64,000 nt of DNA, from positions 62,001-126,000 of the forward strand of contig NZ_JAFKCU010000004.1 in the NCBI RefSeq assembly GCF_017254845.1, read 5' to 3'. The DNA comes from Algoriphagus pacificus (lineage in GTDB: Bacteria > Bacteroidota > Bacteroidia > Cytophagales > Cyclobacteriaceae). How positions within the stretch are numbered: the first letter of the stretch is position 1; each line of letters opens with the position of its first letter. Both the position numbers and the translations under genes were made by a program. This document shows, piece after piece, positions 16,537-25,236 of the stretch. The notes below the pieces were generated by a model. That model did no database searches and had not been told where the DNA came from. It saw nothing but the letters and a program-made list of their open reading frames with translations.

Positions 16537-19221
16537 ATGAAATTGATTTTTAAAAGTTTTGCAGGGGTAGTTCTCCTGTCCCTGCTCTCCTTTGCCTCTT
16601 TTTCCCAGACTAGAAATCTGACAGGGCAAGTGCTAGACTCCTTGAATCAGCCGATTAGCTATGCAAATGTGGTTGCAGTCAACCAAACAACTCAAAAAAT
16701 CGGAGCTTTTGCCATTACTAATGGAGAAGGTAGATTTAAGCTTGCTCTGGTTCCAGGATCTGAATATTTACTTCGGATTTCATTTGTAGGATACAAGCAA
16801 TTTGAGCGGGTGATTACAGATTGGTCGGCCGATGAATCGATCCAAGTGATTCTGACCAATGATGAAACTATGCTCGATCAAATCGAAGTAGTTTCTGAAC
16901 TTCCTGTTACTATGCAAGGGGATACTTTGACTTACAAAACGGATGCATTTACGACTGGAACAGAGAGGAAATTAAAAGACGTTTTGGAAAAGCTTCCAGG
17001 CTTTGAAATTGATGATGAGGGGGGAGTTAAGGTCCAAGGAAAGAAAGTAGACAAAGTCATGGTGGACGGGAAGAACTTTTTTGATGGGGATACCAAGTTG
17101 GCTACTAAAAACCTTCCAGCTAATGCAGTGGACCGTGTTCAGGTACTTAAGAATTTTAACGAAGTGGCACCAGTAAGAGGCTTGGATACTGATGAGTCTT
17201 TAGCTTTGAATATTCAGTTAAAAGATGGAAAGAAGAAGCTGGTTTTTGGGGATTTGACAGCTGGTGCTGGGCCAAAGGAGCGGTATTTAGGCCATGCAAA
17301 TGCATTCTATTATTCCCCAAAGTTGAATCTGAATTTGATCGCGGATGGAAATAATGTAGGAGAGCTTCCTTTCACCCTGCAGGATTATTTCCGGTTTAGT
17401 GGAGGGTTGGCTGGGCTTACGAGTAGAACTGGAACTTCTATTTCTATGAGTGGAGAAGATATGGGGATTCCGATGGCACAGCGAAATAATGCAGCTTCTT
17501 TGGAGACGGCTTTAGGCGCTTTCAATTTGAATTATAATCCAAGTTCAAAATGGAGACACTCAGGATTTGCAATTGGTTCTACTTCTAAAAATAGATTGGG
17601 GAGCATTTCCCAAAGAACCTACTTAAGAAGCGATGAGAATCAGCAGGAAACACTAAGTTCTGCTAGTACAGTTGAAAACAGTTCAGGTTTGATGAAGTAC
17701 GCTGTGACTTATACTCCAAAAGAGGAAACTTATGTCAAATATTCCGTTTTCGGAAAGCTTGCGGACATTCAAAACAGGAATTTGCTGGATTCTGATTTTG
17801 GAAGCATCAGGCAACAAATAAATAACTTCCAAACCAGAAGACCTTATAGTGTACAGCAGAAAGCTGAATGGTATCATGCTCCTTCAGAAAAAAGAGTTTT
17901 CTCAATGGAGTTTAACTGGGAGAAAAAATACCAGGATCCTTTGTATGATCTGACTACAAATCAAAAGCCTTTTATGGGAGTTCTTCCTATCCTTGATCAG
18001 GAAAATTATCGATTCCTTCAGCAGCAGGAAATTCATTCCAGAACTTTGGAGGGATCATTTAACTATTATCATATTCTGAATGCGACTAACCATTTGAATT
18101 GGAGCTTGGGATATTCCGATACTAGACAGGAAATGATTTCTGATCTGAATCAGATTTTGCCAAGTGAAAACGAATCCTATGCAGAATTTGAGAATGACAA
18201 CCAGTTTGGTATTCAGGATTTGTCCCTTGGGATGACTTATAAAACTAAGTGGAATGATTTCATTTTGAGTCCTTCTCTTTTTGCACATCGCTATGCATGG
18301 CAAGACCAGCAGTTTGAGAATGAGTTGACCCAACAAAAAACCTTGCTGCTACCTGGGATGTATGCCAAATGGGCGATTAAATCGAATAAGTCTTTGACCT
18401 ATAGATTCCAGACTACAGCCAATTTCATGGATATCCAGAAACTGGCGAAAGGTTATATCATTCAAGATTATAACTCGATTTTCACTGGAAATAGGATGCT
18501 GGATAATGGGTTATTTACCAATCATTCTTTGAATTACAGCCATTATGATTTCTTCTCCTCTGTAAGTTTATATGGATCTTTAAATTGGCAGCGGAAGAGA
18601 AATGATATTGTCAACACCACAGATTTTCAAGGGATTAATAGGTTTTTGACCGTATTGAATATTACTCCAATTAATGAAAATCTAAACGGGAATCTGAGCT
18701 TTGATAAGAAATTCAACACGTTTAAAGTCACTGCAAGTGGGCAATGGAATTCATTTACTACGAATAACTTGATCAATGATGAGGTTAACCAAAACAAACA
18801 GTTTTCCCAAACCTATAACATGAAGGCTACGACTACTTTTTTCAAAAAAGTAGAAGTTGATTTCGGTTATACATTTTCAACCAATAAGTATAACGGTTTA
18901 AATTCCCAGAATACATTTAATACCCACACTCCGAAGTTTGAAGTGGATTGGGATATCTGGAAAGGTTTGAAATTAAATGCAGATTATGCCTTTAATACCT
19001 ATACTAATACAGGAGCTGGAACGCAAAGCGAATTTGATTTCCTCAATGCATTATTGAGTTATCAGGGAAAATCCAGTCCATGGGAATTCAGATTTACCGT
19101 TTGGAATATTCTGGACACCCGCTCAATTCGAAGAGATAGTTTCAATGATAACTTGATCAGTACCTACTCTTATTTAGTCCAACCGAGGTACGGTTTATTT
19201 ACTATCAAATGGGATATTTAA
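16537..19221 (+). CDS. TonB-dependent-receptor-like outer-membrane barrel with CarboxypepD_reg domain
   Basis: Outer-membrane protein of 894 aa. After a signal peptide (about 1-23) comes a carboxypeptidase-regulatory-like beta-sandwich (about 26-112; LTGQVLDSLNQPISYANV), then a plug-like region (about 125-230; TLTYKTDAFTTGTERKLKDVLEKL split by DNA only at residue level, with VDRVQVLKNF) and a long barrel region to the C-terminus. The plug lacks an obvious TonB box, and parts of it differ from SusC-type transporters, so it may be a non-SusC receptor. It follows the GLPGLI gene by 29 bases and is closed by a strong hairpin. Role: probably transport or sensing of an unknown ligand together with GLPGLI. 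Confidence 0.85.
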   Translation: MKLIFKSFAGVVLLSLLSFASFSQTRNLTGQVLDSLNQPISYANVVAVNQTTQKIGAFAITNGEGRFKLALVPGSEYLLRISFVGYKQFERVITDWSADESIQVILTNDETMLDQIEVVSELPVTMQGDTLTYKTDAFTTGTERKLKDVLEKLPGFEIDDEGGVKVQGKKVDKVMVDGKNFFDGDTKLATKNLPANAVDRVQVLKNFNEVAPVRGLDTDESLALNIQLKDGKKKLVFGDLTAGAGPKERYLGHANAFYYSPKLNLNLIADGNNVGELPFTLQDYFRFSGGLAGLTSRTGTSISMSGEDMGIPMAQRNNAASLETALGAFNLNYNPSSKWRHSGFAIGSTSKNRLGSISQRTYLRSDENQQETLSSASTVENSSGLMKYAVTYTPKEETYVKYSVFGKLADIQNRNLLDSDFGSIRQQINNFQTRRPYSVQQKAEWYHAPSEKRVFSMEFNWEKKYQDPLYDLTTNQKPFMGVLPILDQENYRFLQQQEIHSRTLEGSFNYYHILNATNHLNWSLGYSDTRQEMISDLNQILPSENESYAEFENDNQFGIQDLSLGMTYKTKWNDFILSPSLFAHRYAWQDQQFENELTQQKTLLLPGMYAKWAIKSNKSLTYRFQTTANFMDIQKLAKGYIIQDYNSIFTGNRMLDNGLFTNHSLNYSHYDFFSSVSLYGSLNWQRKRNDIVNTTDFQGINRFLTVLNITPINENLNGNLSFDKKFNTFKVTASGQWNSFTTNNLINDEVNQNKQFSQTYNMKATTTFFKKVEVDFGYTFSTNKYNGLNSQNTFNTHTPKFEVDWDIWKGLKLNADYAFNTYTNTGAGTQSEFDFLNALLSYQGKSSPWEFRFTVWNILDTRSIRRDSFNDNLISTYSYLVQPRYGLFTIKWDI

Positions 19222-19227
19222 GTCTTT

Positions 19228-19256
19228 AGAGGTTGTTTTGGCAACCTCTTTTTTTT
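19228..19256 (+). terminator. Rho-independent terminator after the receptor gene
   Basis: Arms AGAGGTTG (19228-19235) and CAACCTCT (19242-19249) form a perfect 8-bp stem. A run of eight T follows directly (19249-19256). It ends the GLPGLI/receptor transcript. Confidence 0.88.
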
Positions 19257-19393
19257 GCCTTTTGAGGTTTAAATCTTGACTAGAGAGGAGTTGGAGTTTT
19301 GGCTCTTACTTTAAATTGATTTTTGAACTGGAATAAGTTTCTTGTAACTTATAGCTAGACAAATGTTTCCACCCCAACCAAAATCAGTTTTTT

Positions 19394-20497
19394 ATGAAAG
19401 AATTTTCAAGAAGAGATTCTCTTAAAACCATGTCGCTTGCGGCAGGAGCAAGTATCATTTCTCCCCTCAGTTTATTTGCAAATTCAAGCCGGCCCAAACG
19501 AGCAAAATTAGGAGTAGCGCTTGTCGGATTAGGTTATTACAGTACTGATTTATTGGCACCGGCTCTACAGCAAACAGAAAACTGTTATCTAGCTGGTATC
19601 GTGTCAGGTACTCCATCCAAAATATCGATGTGGAGAGGGAAATATAATATCCCAGCCGAAAACGTATACAACTATGAAAATTTTGATACGATTGCAGACA
19701 ATCCGAATATTGATGTAGTCTATGTGGTTTTGCCACCTTCTATGCACAAAGAATATGTGATTAGAGCTGCCAAAGCTGGAAAGCATGTTTGGTGTGAAAA
19801 GCCGATGGCGGTCACAGCCGAAGACTGTCAGGCGATGATCGATGCCTGTAAAGAAAACAACGTTAATTTGTCCATTGGTTACAGATGCCAGCATGAGCCA
19901 AATACGCAGGCATTCCAAGAAATTGTAAAAAATGGAAAGTTAGGCAAAGTGTTGAATGTGGACTGTGCTGCTGGTTATAGGGAAGGAAGAACAGATCACT
20001 GGAAGCAAAAGGCTGAAATGGGTGGAGGTGTGATTTATGACATGGGTGTTTATGCCATTCAAGGAGCCAGGTTAGGATTCGGAGAGGAACCGATTGCTGT
20101 GAATGCTGCAAAAGTTTGGGCGGAGAGACCTGAAATTTATAAAAATGGATTGGGTGAAATTGTAGAGGCTCAATTGGAATTTCCTGGGGGAAGGATGGCA
20201 ACTATAAAGACTTCTTTTTATGAAAACACTAATTTTTTAACTATTCAATGTGAAAAGGGAAAGATTGAGATGGAGCCTTTTTCGGGATATAATGGAAACA
20301 AGGGCAAGAGTCCTTTAGGAGAAATTAATTTCCCTTATCAAGTACCATGGCAGCAGGCAAATCAAATGGATCATGATGCGATGGCAATTATGGAAAAGAC
20401 TCCGGTGCTTGTTCCAGGAGAAGAAGGACTAAGGGATATTAAAATAGTACAAGCGATTCTAAAATCTGCCAAAACAGGAATGAAGGTTACTGTTTAA
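19394..20497 (+). CDS. Gfo/Idh/MocA-family oxidoreductase with Tat signal
   Basis: NAD(P)-dependent sugar oxidoreductase of 367 aa. It opens with a twin-arginine signal (FSRRDSLK, then a hydrophobic stretch to about residue 29), so it should fold in the cytosol with its cofactor before export. The Rossmann motif is VALVGLGYYS and the catalytic lysine lies in WCEKPMAV. The C-terminal GFO_IDH_MocA domain holds GGGVIYDMGVYAIQ. It is similar in layout to glucose-fructose oxidoreductase, which holds NADP tightly in the periplasm. It is a single gene with its own terminator. Exported relatives work with 3-keto-sugar enzymes in Bacteroidota, which fits the operon at 7282-10439 (inference). Substrate unknown. 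Confidence 0.9.
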   Translation: MKEFSRRDSLKTMSLAAGASIISPLSLFANSSRPKRAKLGVALVGLGYYSTDLLAPALQQTENCYLAGIVSGTPSKISMWRGKYNIPAENVYNYENFDTIADNPNIDVVYVVLPPSMHKEYVIRAAKAGKHVWCEKPMAVTAEDCQAMIDACKENNVNLSIGYRCQHEPNTQAFQEIVKNGKLGKVLNVDCAAGYREGRTDHWKQKAEMGGGVIYDMGVYAIQGARLGFGEEPIAVNAAKVWAERPEIYKNGLGEIVEAQLEFPGGRMATIKTSFYENTNFLTIQCEKGKIEMEPFSGYNGNKGKSPLGEINFPYQVPWQQANQMDHDAMAIMEKTPVLVPGEEGLRDIKIVQAILKSAKTGMKVTV

Positions 20498-20519
20498 TTT
20501 TAACTAGCTCAAATTAAGG

Positions 20520-20550
20520 AGGTTTCTGATTTCAGAAACCTTTTTTTGTT
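20520..20550 (+). terminator. Rho-independent terminator after the Gfo/Idh/MocA gene
   Basis: AGGTTTCTGA (20520-20529) pairs with TCAGAAACCT (20532-20541) and is followed by seven T. A clear intrinsic terminator. Confidence 0.9.
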
Positions 20551-20770
20551 TCAAAAAATATTTTTCAATAACTAAGAATAATACAATGTGTAATCGAAAA
20601 ATTATACATAAATTATCTTCTGTTCATGAAAAGTGATTTTCATACCATTAAAAAAGTTGTTTGCAGTTTAGTTTTTTAAATCAATTCTTCAGTATTCCCA
20701 GTCATTTTTTGAAGGCTTGATCTCATTCTTAGAGTATGAATTTTTGAATTAGCAGCTAATAAATATTCTT

Positions 20771-21754
20771 ATGAAAACAGTTTTAAAAATTTTTGCATGG
20801 GTAGCTGGAGTGTTACTCTTCGTTGTTTTAGCTTTTGTGAGCTTTGTCCTTTTAAAATGGGATCAAAAATATGACGCTCCCTACCCAGAGTTAAGTGCCA
20901 CATCTGATTCCACAATGATAGCCAGAGGTAAGTATTTGGTCTATGGTCCAGCGCATTGTTCTGTTTGCCATAACTCAATGGATAAAATGGAAGCTTTGGA
21001 ACGTGGAGAAATGCTTCCTTTAGCAGGTGGAATGGAGTTCGTTTTTGAACCCGGAACTCTTCGCTCACGAAACTTGACGCCTGATGAAGAAACTGGAATT
21101 GGGAAATTGACGGATGCTGAAATTGCAAGAGTGATGCGTTACTCTGTTGGTGCAGATGGTCGGCCACTATTTCCTTTAATGCCTTTTCAAAACATGTCGG
21201 ATAGCGATGTGATTGCTATTATTTCCTACTTAAGGTCACAAGAAAAAGTTAAAAATGAAATCAAACCCAGTGAATATTCTTTTCTCGGAAAAGCGATCTT
21301 GGCTTTAGGTATGATTAAACCTGAAGGCCCAATTGAAACTCCCCCAACAACTATTGCTGTTGAACCAACCCCAGTTTATGGAAAATATCTGGCAAATTCA
21401 GTAGCCAATTGTGTAGGATGCCATTCACCAAGAGATCTCATGAGTGGCGCATTTATAGGCCCCAAGTTTAGTGGAGGGCTGATTTTAGAAGATGTGCCTG
21501 GTGCACCATTTATCACTCCAAATTTAACTCCAGATCCTGAAACAGGAGTGATGGCAAATTGGACTGAAGATGCTTTCATAGAAAGATTCAGAGCCGGTAA
21601 AGTTTACGAAAACACACCAATGCCATGGTCAAGTTTCGGTAATATGAGTGACGTTGATTTAAGAGCATTATATCGCTACATCATGTCCTTGGATCCTGTT
21701 TCAAATAAAGTTGAAAAAACACCATACATGCTGGAAGTTGGAGCTTCTGAATGA
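20771..21754 (+). CDS. Membrane-anchored diheme cytochrome c (tandem copy 1)
   Basis: Diheme cytochrome c of 327 aa with an uncleaved N-terminal anchor (about 5-28). Heme sites are CSVCH at residues 63-67 and CVGCH at 214-218. Methionine segments FPLMPFQNM and TPMPW could supply axial ligands. The YDAPYPEL, ARGKYLVYGPAHC and NLTP motifs are shared almost word for word with the next gene, including identical heme positions, so the two arose by tandem duplication. Such proteins receive electrons from periplasmic dehydrogenases and pass them toward a terminal oxidase. The gap to the Gfo/Idh gene upstream contains a terminator, so it has its own promoter. Donor enzyme unknown. Confidence 0.9.
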   Translation: MKTVLKIFAWVAGVLLFVVLAFVSFVLLKWDQKYDAPYPELSATSDSTMIARGKYLVYGPAHCSVCHNSMDKMEALERGEMLPLAGGMEFVFEPGTLRSRNLTPDEETGIGKLTDAEIARVMRYSVGADGRPLFPLMPFQNMSDSDVIAIISYLRSQEKVKNEIKPSEYSFLGKAILALGMIKPEGPIETPPTTIAVEPTPVYGKYLANSVANCVGCHSPRDLMSGAFIGPKFSGGLILEDVPGAPFITPNLTPDPETGVMANWTEDAFIERFRAGKVYENTPMPWSSFGNMSDVDLRALYRYIMSLDPVSNKVEKTPYMLEVGASE

Positions 21755-21885
21755 AGGATTCTAATTTCTAAATCTTAAAAACCAATCATTTCTTTCTACC
21801 CCGTTTTAAATCCTGATTTTTCTGGACTGGGATTTCTATTGCCAAAAATTAATGAAGAGTTTAACCCATTTAACCTTGACGCATT

Positions 21886-22884
21886 ATGAAAAATCTAATC
21901 AAAGTGATTGCAGTGATTATTGGTTTGGCGTTGACAGCATTTATTTTTTTGATGCTATATGTTCAAACTAATTGGGACAGAAAATATGATAGTCCTTACC
22001 CTGATTTAAAAGCCAGTACCGATTCTGCCGCTATAGCACGAGGAAAGTATCTGGTTTACGGACCTGCACATTGTGCTTCCTGCCATATTTCATTAGATGA
22101 TTATGAGGCGATGGAAGCCGGAGAGCAGGTTCCTTTGAAAGGAGGGGAGGTTTTTAATTTGAAAATAGGGGTTTTGACTGCTATCAACCTTACTCCAGAT
22201 AAGGAAACAGGAATAGGGAATTTAACTGATGGTGAAATAGCCAGAGCGATGCGGGATGCTATAGGACATGATGGAAGAGTTCTGCCTCCTTTTATGCCAT
22301 TTAAATTGATGACGGACGAAGATGTGATTGCAGTTCTTTCATTTTTGCGATCACAGACCCCAGTATCAAACAAAATCAATAAGCCAGAATATACAAGAGA
22401 AGGAAAATGGCGATTAAGTACTGGAAGTCACCAACCAAGAATCATTGAAGGAACACCTAAAAAATCAATTCCTAGAGAAGCTTCCGTTGTTTATGGAGAA
22501 TATTTGGTCAATACTGTAGCAAATTGTGTGGGTTGCCATTCGGTAGCATCGATTGAGTATGGAGTGAAAGAATTTGAGTTTGGACCACTATCTGGTGGAG
22601 TTCAATTCGGAGGAACCAATGTGAACAATTATCGATTTATTACCCCAAACCTAACTCCTGAAAAGCAGACTGGAATTATCGCCAATTGGGGTGAAGAGGC
22701 TTTTTTAGCTAGGTTCAAGCAAGGAAGGATTTATGAAAATTCTCCAATGCCTTGGGGAAGTTTTGCAAGAATGGATGAGGTTGACATCAGAGCAATTTAT
22801 AGGTATTTGAATTCCATACCACCTATTGCTCACAAGATTGAAAAAACCGTTTATGGTCCTGGAGAGGAGATTCCAAGTTTCTAA
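21886..22884 (+). CDS. Membrane-anchored diheme cytochrome c (tandem copy 2)
   Basis: Second diheme cytochrome of the pair, 332 aa. It has the same plan: anchor at about 6-27, CASCH at 63-67, CVGCH at 214-218, and methionine segments FMPFKLM and SPMPW. It differs from copy 1 in the loop after the first heme and in a longer linker (about 170-200). 131 bases without a terminator separate the two, so read-through is likely. The stop lies only four bases from the stop of the convergent Gfo/Idh gene. Keeping both copies suggests different donors or acceptors, but the sequence does not tell which. Confidence 0.9.
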   Translation: MKNLIKVIAVIIGLALTAFIFLMLYVQTNWDRKYDSPYPDLKASTDSAAIARGKYLVYGPAHCASCHISLDDYEAMEAGEQVPLKGGEVFNLKIGVLTAINLTPDKETGIGNLTDGEIARAMRDAIGHDGRVLPPFMPFKLMTDEDVIAVLSFLRSQTPVSNKINKPEYTREGKWRLSTGSHQPRIIEGTPKKSIPREASVVYGEYLVNTVANCVGCHSVASIEYGVKEFEFGPLSGGVQFGGTNVNNYRFITPNLTPEKQTGIIANWGEEAFLARFKQGRIYENSPMPWGSFARMDEVDIRAIYRYLNSIPPIAHKIEKTVYGPGEEIPSF

Positions 22885-22888
22885 ATCA

Positions 22889-23983
22889 TCATTTTAGGAA
22901 TACAGTTTTATTGGTTTTCGAACTTTCTACCGCTGCCTCTAAGATTTCGACTACAAGCAGGTTGTTTTCGAGGGAGCTTAGATCGTATGGAGAAGCTTTG
23001 ATCTCTCCACGGATTATTGCTTTGAAATAAGTAAAAGGATCATCGTAGGGGCTTTCTCTTTTCTCTAGCTGAAAAACTTTCTCATCGAAACCATCATAGC
23101 CTTGAGCCATTCTTAATCGTAACGTTTTGCCATTGTCAGCAAATAGGGCGCCTGTCATGCCATAAATTTCCATGTCTTTTCTGCCAATGGGCCAGTTCCA
23201 GGATGGTTCTAGAATAACTTGGGAGTTTTCATAAGCTAGGATTATAGTGGCATCATCGTCTACTTTAGGATTATTTTCTGCTTGCAGCTGTTGCGCTACT
23301 GCAGTCACTGAAATTGGTCTCTCGCCTTTGTGAAGCCATGTGGATAAATTGGCGCCGTAGCATCCAAAATCTATAATAGCTCCTCCTCCATTTAGTTTTG
23401 GGTCAGTGAGCCATTCCAAGAATTCTGCACTTACTCCAATGTTTTTGGGCCCTCGATGTCCATCCCGAACGATTAATTTTCTCATTTCACCGATCTCTCC
23501 TTCTTCCAGGATTTCTTGAGCTTTTTCCACGGAAGGATACCAGGTGGTTTCATAGTTAGTGATTAAATGGATTCCATGCTTTTTGGCTAATTCTTCCATT
23601 CTTGATGCATGGGCTGCACTGACTGCCAAAGGTTTTTCTACCATAACATGCATCCTTTTTGGAGCTGCAGCCTCTACCACTGCTAGATGATCGTAAATAT
23701 TTCCGAATGCAGTGACAGCTTCAGGACGGGTTGCAGTCAGCATTTCCTCTAAGTCATCATAAACCAGATCCATCGAAATCCCATACTGTTTGGTCAACCT
23801 TTCAGCTAGAGTTTTATTGGGCTCCGCGATCCCGACAATTTCTATGTCTGTTCTTTTATTTGCATCCAAAATCCACCCAACATGGCCGTGAGTCAGTCCT
23901 GCGACTCCAACTCGTAATTTATCCTGAGAAAAAGTCAGGTTGACAGAGCTTAAAAAGATCAATAAAAGGAGAAGGTATCTCAT
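22889..23983 (-). CDS. Gfo/Idh/MocA-family oxidoreductase, Sec-exported
   Basis: Sugar oxidoreductase family protein of 364 aa. ATG 23983 begins directly at a Sec-type signal peptide (MRYLLLLLIFLSSVNLTFS) and is chosen over TTG 24007. The Rossmann segment is VGVAGLTHGHVGW, and the lysine motif is VEKPLAVSAAHAS. The C-terminal domain contains GGGAIIDFGCYGANL. A Sec signal on an NAD-dependent family member is unusual, because the cofactor would have to be bound outside the cytosol. It may instead use a tightly held or different cofactor. It is convergent with cytochrome copy 2 and divergent from the hydroxylase-like gene. Substrate unknown. Confidence 0.88.
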   Translation of the reverse strand: MRYLLLLLIFLSSVNLTFSQDKLRVGVAGLTHGHVGWILDANKRTDIEIVGIAEPNKTLAERLTKQYGISMDLVYDDLEEMLTATRPEAVTAFGNIYDHLAVVEAAAPKRMHVMVEKPLAVSAAHASRMEELAKKHGIHLITNYETTWYPSVEKAQEILEEGEIGEMRKLIVRDGHRGPKNIGVSAEFLEWLTDPKLNGGGAIIDFGCYGANLSTWLHKGERPISVTAVAQQLQAENNPKVDDDATIILAYENSQVILEPSWNWPIGRKDMEIYGMTGALFADNGKTLRLRMAQGYDGFDEKVFQLEKRESPYDDPFTYFKAIIRGEIKASPYDLSSLENNLLVVEILEAAVESSKTNKTVFLK

Positions 23984-24074
23984 GGTTTTAAAGGTTAATT
24001 GATTCAAAATTTGGACAAAAGAGATTGAAAAGACAAATGATTTAGTTTATTTGGATAGGATCGTTTACAATAAA

Positions 24075-24635
24075 ATGATTGACAAAGACAGAATTAAATT
24101 GCCATTTCAGTTCGATGTAGAAAAACTTCAGAATGAAGTTGAGGGGCTTGAGCATGTCGAATGGACAGAGCATTTTGTTAGGCAGAATTATAATGGAGAT
24201 TGGTCGGTTATTCCGTTGACAGCTCAAGAAGGAAGAAACCATCCCATCCTAATGGCTTCTGCTATTCCAAATGGAGGTAAATTTATTCCAACACCCTATT
24301 TGGCTTTGTGTCCTTATATTTCTTCAGTTTTGGATAGCTTTTTATGTGAAAAGGCATCTGTTCGCCTGATGAAATTATCTCCAGGCTCTGAAATCAAAAG
24401 GCATCAGGATTACGATTTGGATGAAACAGAGGTAAGAATACATTTGCCTGTTTTTACCAATGAGAAGGTCAATTTTTTAGTAAATGATGTTCCTGTGAAG
24501 ATGAATGAGGGTGAATGTTGGTATTTGAAGCTTTCTGACCCTCATCAAGTGGAAAATAAAGGAGATAGTGCAAGAATACACTTGGTTCTTGATTTGGTTT
24601 TGAATGACTGGTTGAAAAGGTATTTGGAGAATTAA
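24075..24635 (+). CDS. Aspartyl/asparaginyl beta-hydroxylase-like dioxygenase
   Basis: Small protein of the AspH-type 2-oxoglutarate/Fe(II) dioxygenase family, 186 aa from ATG 24075 (an in-frame TTG at 24051 would add eight residues). The core has the iron-binding H-x-D in KRHQDYD and the distal histidine in ARIHLVLDL. VRIHLPVFTN and GECWYLKLSDPHQVENKG are typical of the double-stranded beta-helix. Bacterial relatives hydroxylate small peptides, amino acids or lipid acyl chains. It has no signal peptide and should be cytosolic. It stands alone between divergent and convergent neighbours, and its substrate is unknown. Confidence 0.82.
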   Translation: MIDKDRIKLPFQFDVEKLQNEVEGLEHVEWTEHFVRQNYNGDWSVIPLTAQEGRNHPILMASAIPNGGKFIPTPYLALCPYISSVLDSFLCEKASVRLMKLSPGSEIKRHQDYDLDETEVRIHLPVFTNEKVNFLVNDVPVKMNEGECWYLKLSDPHQVENKGDSARIHLVLDLVLNDWLKRYLEN

Positions 24636-24646
24636 CACGCTAATGA

Positions 24647-25117
24647 TTATGACCTAATCCATTTTTTCATTTTTGGGAAGCTTTCATAATCGGTTAAGTC
24701 CATCCAGACTAAAAGAGGCAAACCCCGATACTGTCCATTGGTATATTCATGGATTAGCATCTGTGAATCCCCTTTGTAACCATCTGGATGAAAAACGACT
24801 TCTGGAGGTAGACCCAAATGAATCAAAGCAGCGTAGGTCCAGCACATTACGCCCATTTCGTCATCTTGACTGGGGCTTCGATAGTTTTTTACATTCCCAA
24901 TAATTGTCTCTTTTTCCTCAGCTGTCATCAAAGCAATATGCCCAGCTTCATGAAGTAAATCCCCAGGATATTTCAGCTTTTCAGGATCATAATAAAGTTT
25001 GCCACTATCTATTTTGAGGCCAGGTAAAAAGGTTTCTTCCTCTAGAGAGGAACTAATCGTGTGGATTCCAATTTCATCCAAAAATGTAAGAATTTGGGCT
25101 TGGTAGTTTGAAGTCAT
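24647..25117 (-). CDS. Uncharacterised HEAGH-motif protein, putative zinc peptidase
   Basis: Protein of 156 aa with no family that I can name. DLLHEAGHIALM contains H-E-x-x-H, the zinc site of gluzincin- and metzincin-like peptidases. A later acidic segment (PSQDDEMGVMCW) and HEYTNG could provide the third metal ligand, but this is not certain. No signal peptide or membrane segment is seen, so it is probably cytosolic. It faces the hydroxylase-like gene with 11 bases between their stop codons. I would not assign it beyond possible metallopeptidase; ImmA/IrrE-like proteins share the motif, but no DNA-binding partner is present. Confidence 0.65.
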   Translation of the reverse strand: MTSNYQAQILTFLDEIGIHTISSSLEEETFLPGLKIDSGKLYYDPEKLKYPGDLLHEAGHIALMTAEEKETIIGNVKNYRSPSQDDEMGVMCWTYAALIHLGLPPEVVFHPDGYKGDSQMLIHEYTNGQYRGLPLLVWMDLTDYESFPKMKKWIRS

Positions 25118-25236
25118 TTTAAAAATTTTTGATTTTCTAATTTATCAGATTAAAGGAAAGAAGAAAATGAAATAATGAGCAAATATTCAATTCAACCATT
25201 TTTTAAATTGTATTTTAGGAAGAACCAAACAAGACT

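Noticed and set aside
19333-19352. ATAAGTT-TCTTGT-AACTTAT inverted repeat before the Gfo/Idh/MocA gene
   Set aside because: Arms of seven bases are too short to stand out by themselves, and no promoter element is recognisable beside it.
20626-20643. ATGAAAA-GTGA-TTTTCAT inverted repeat before the first tandem cytochrome
   Set aside because: Seven-base arms with a short loop are expected dozens of times in a window of this size; the site has no promoter context.
20769-21167. 132-codon antisense frame over the first tandem cytochrome
   Set aside because: A shadow of the real gene; the sense frame has two heme sites and a membrane anchor, the antisense frame has no recognisable feature.
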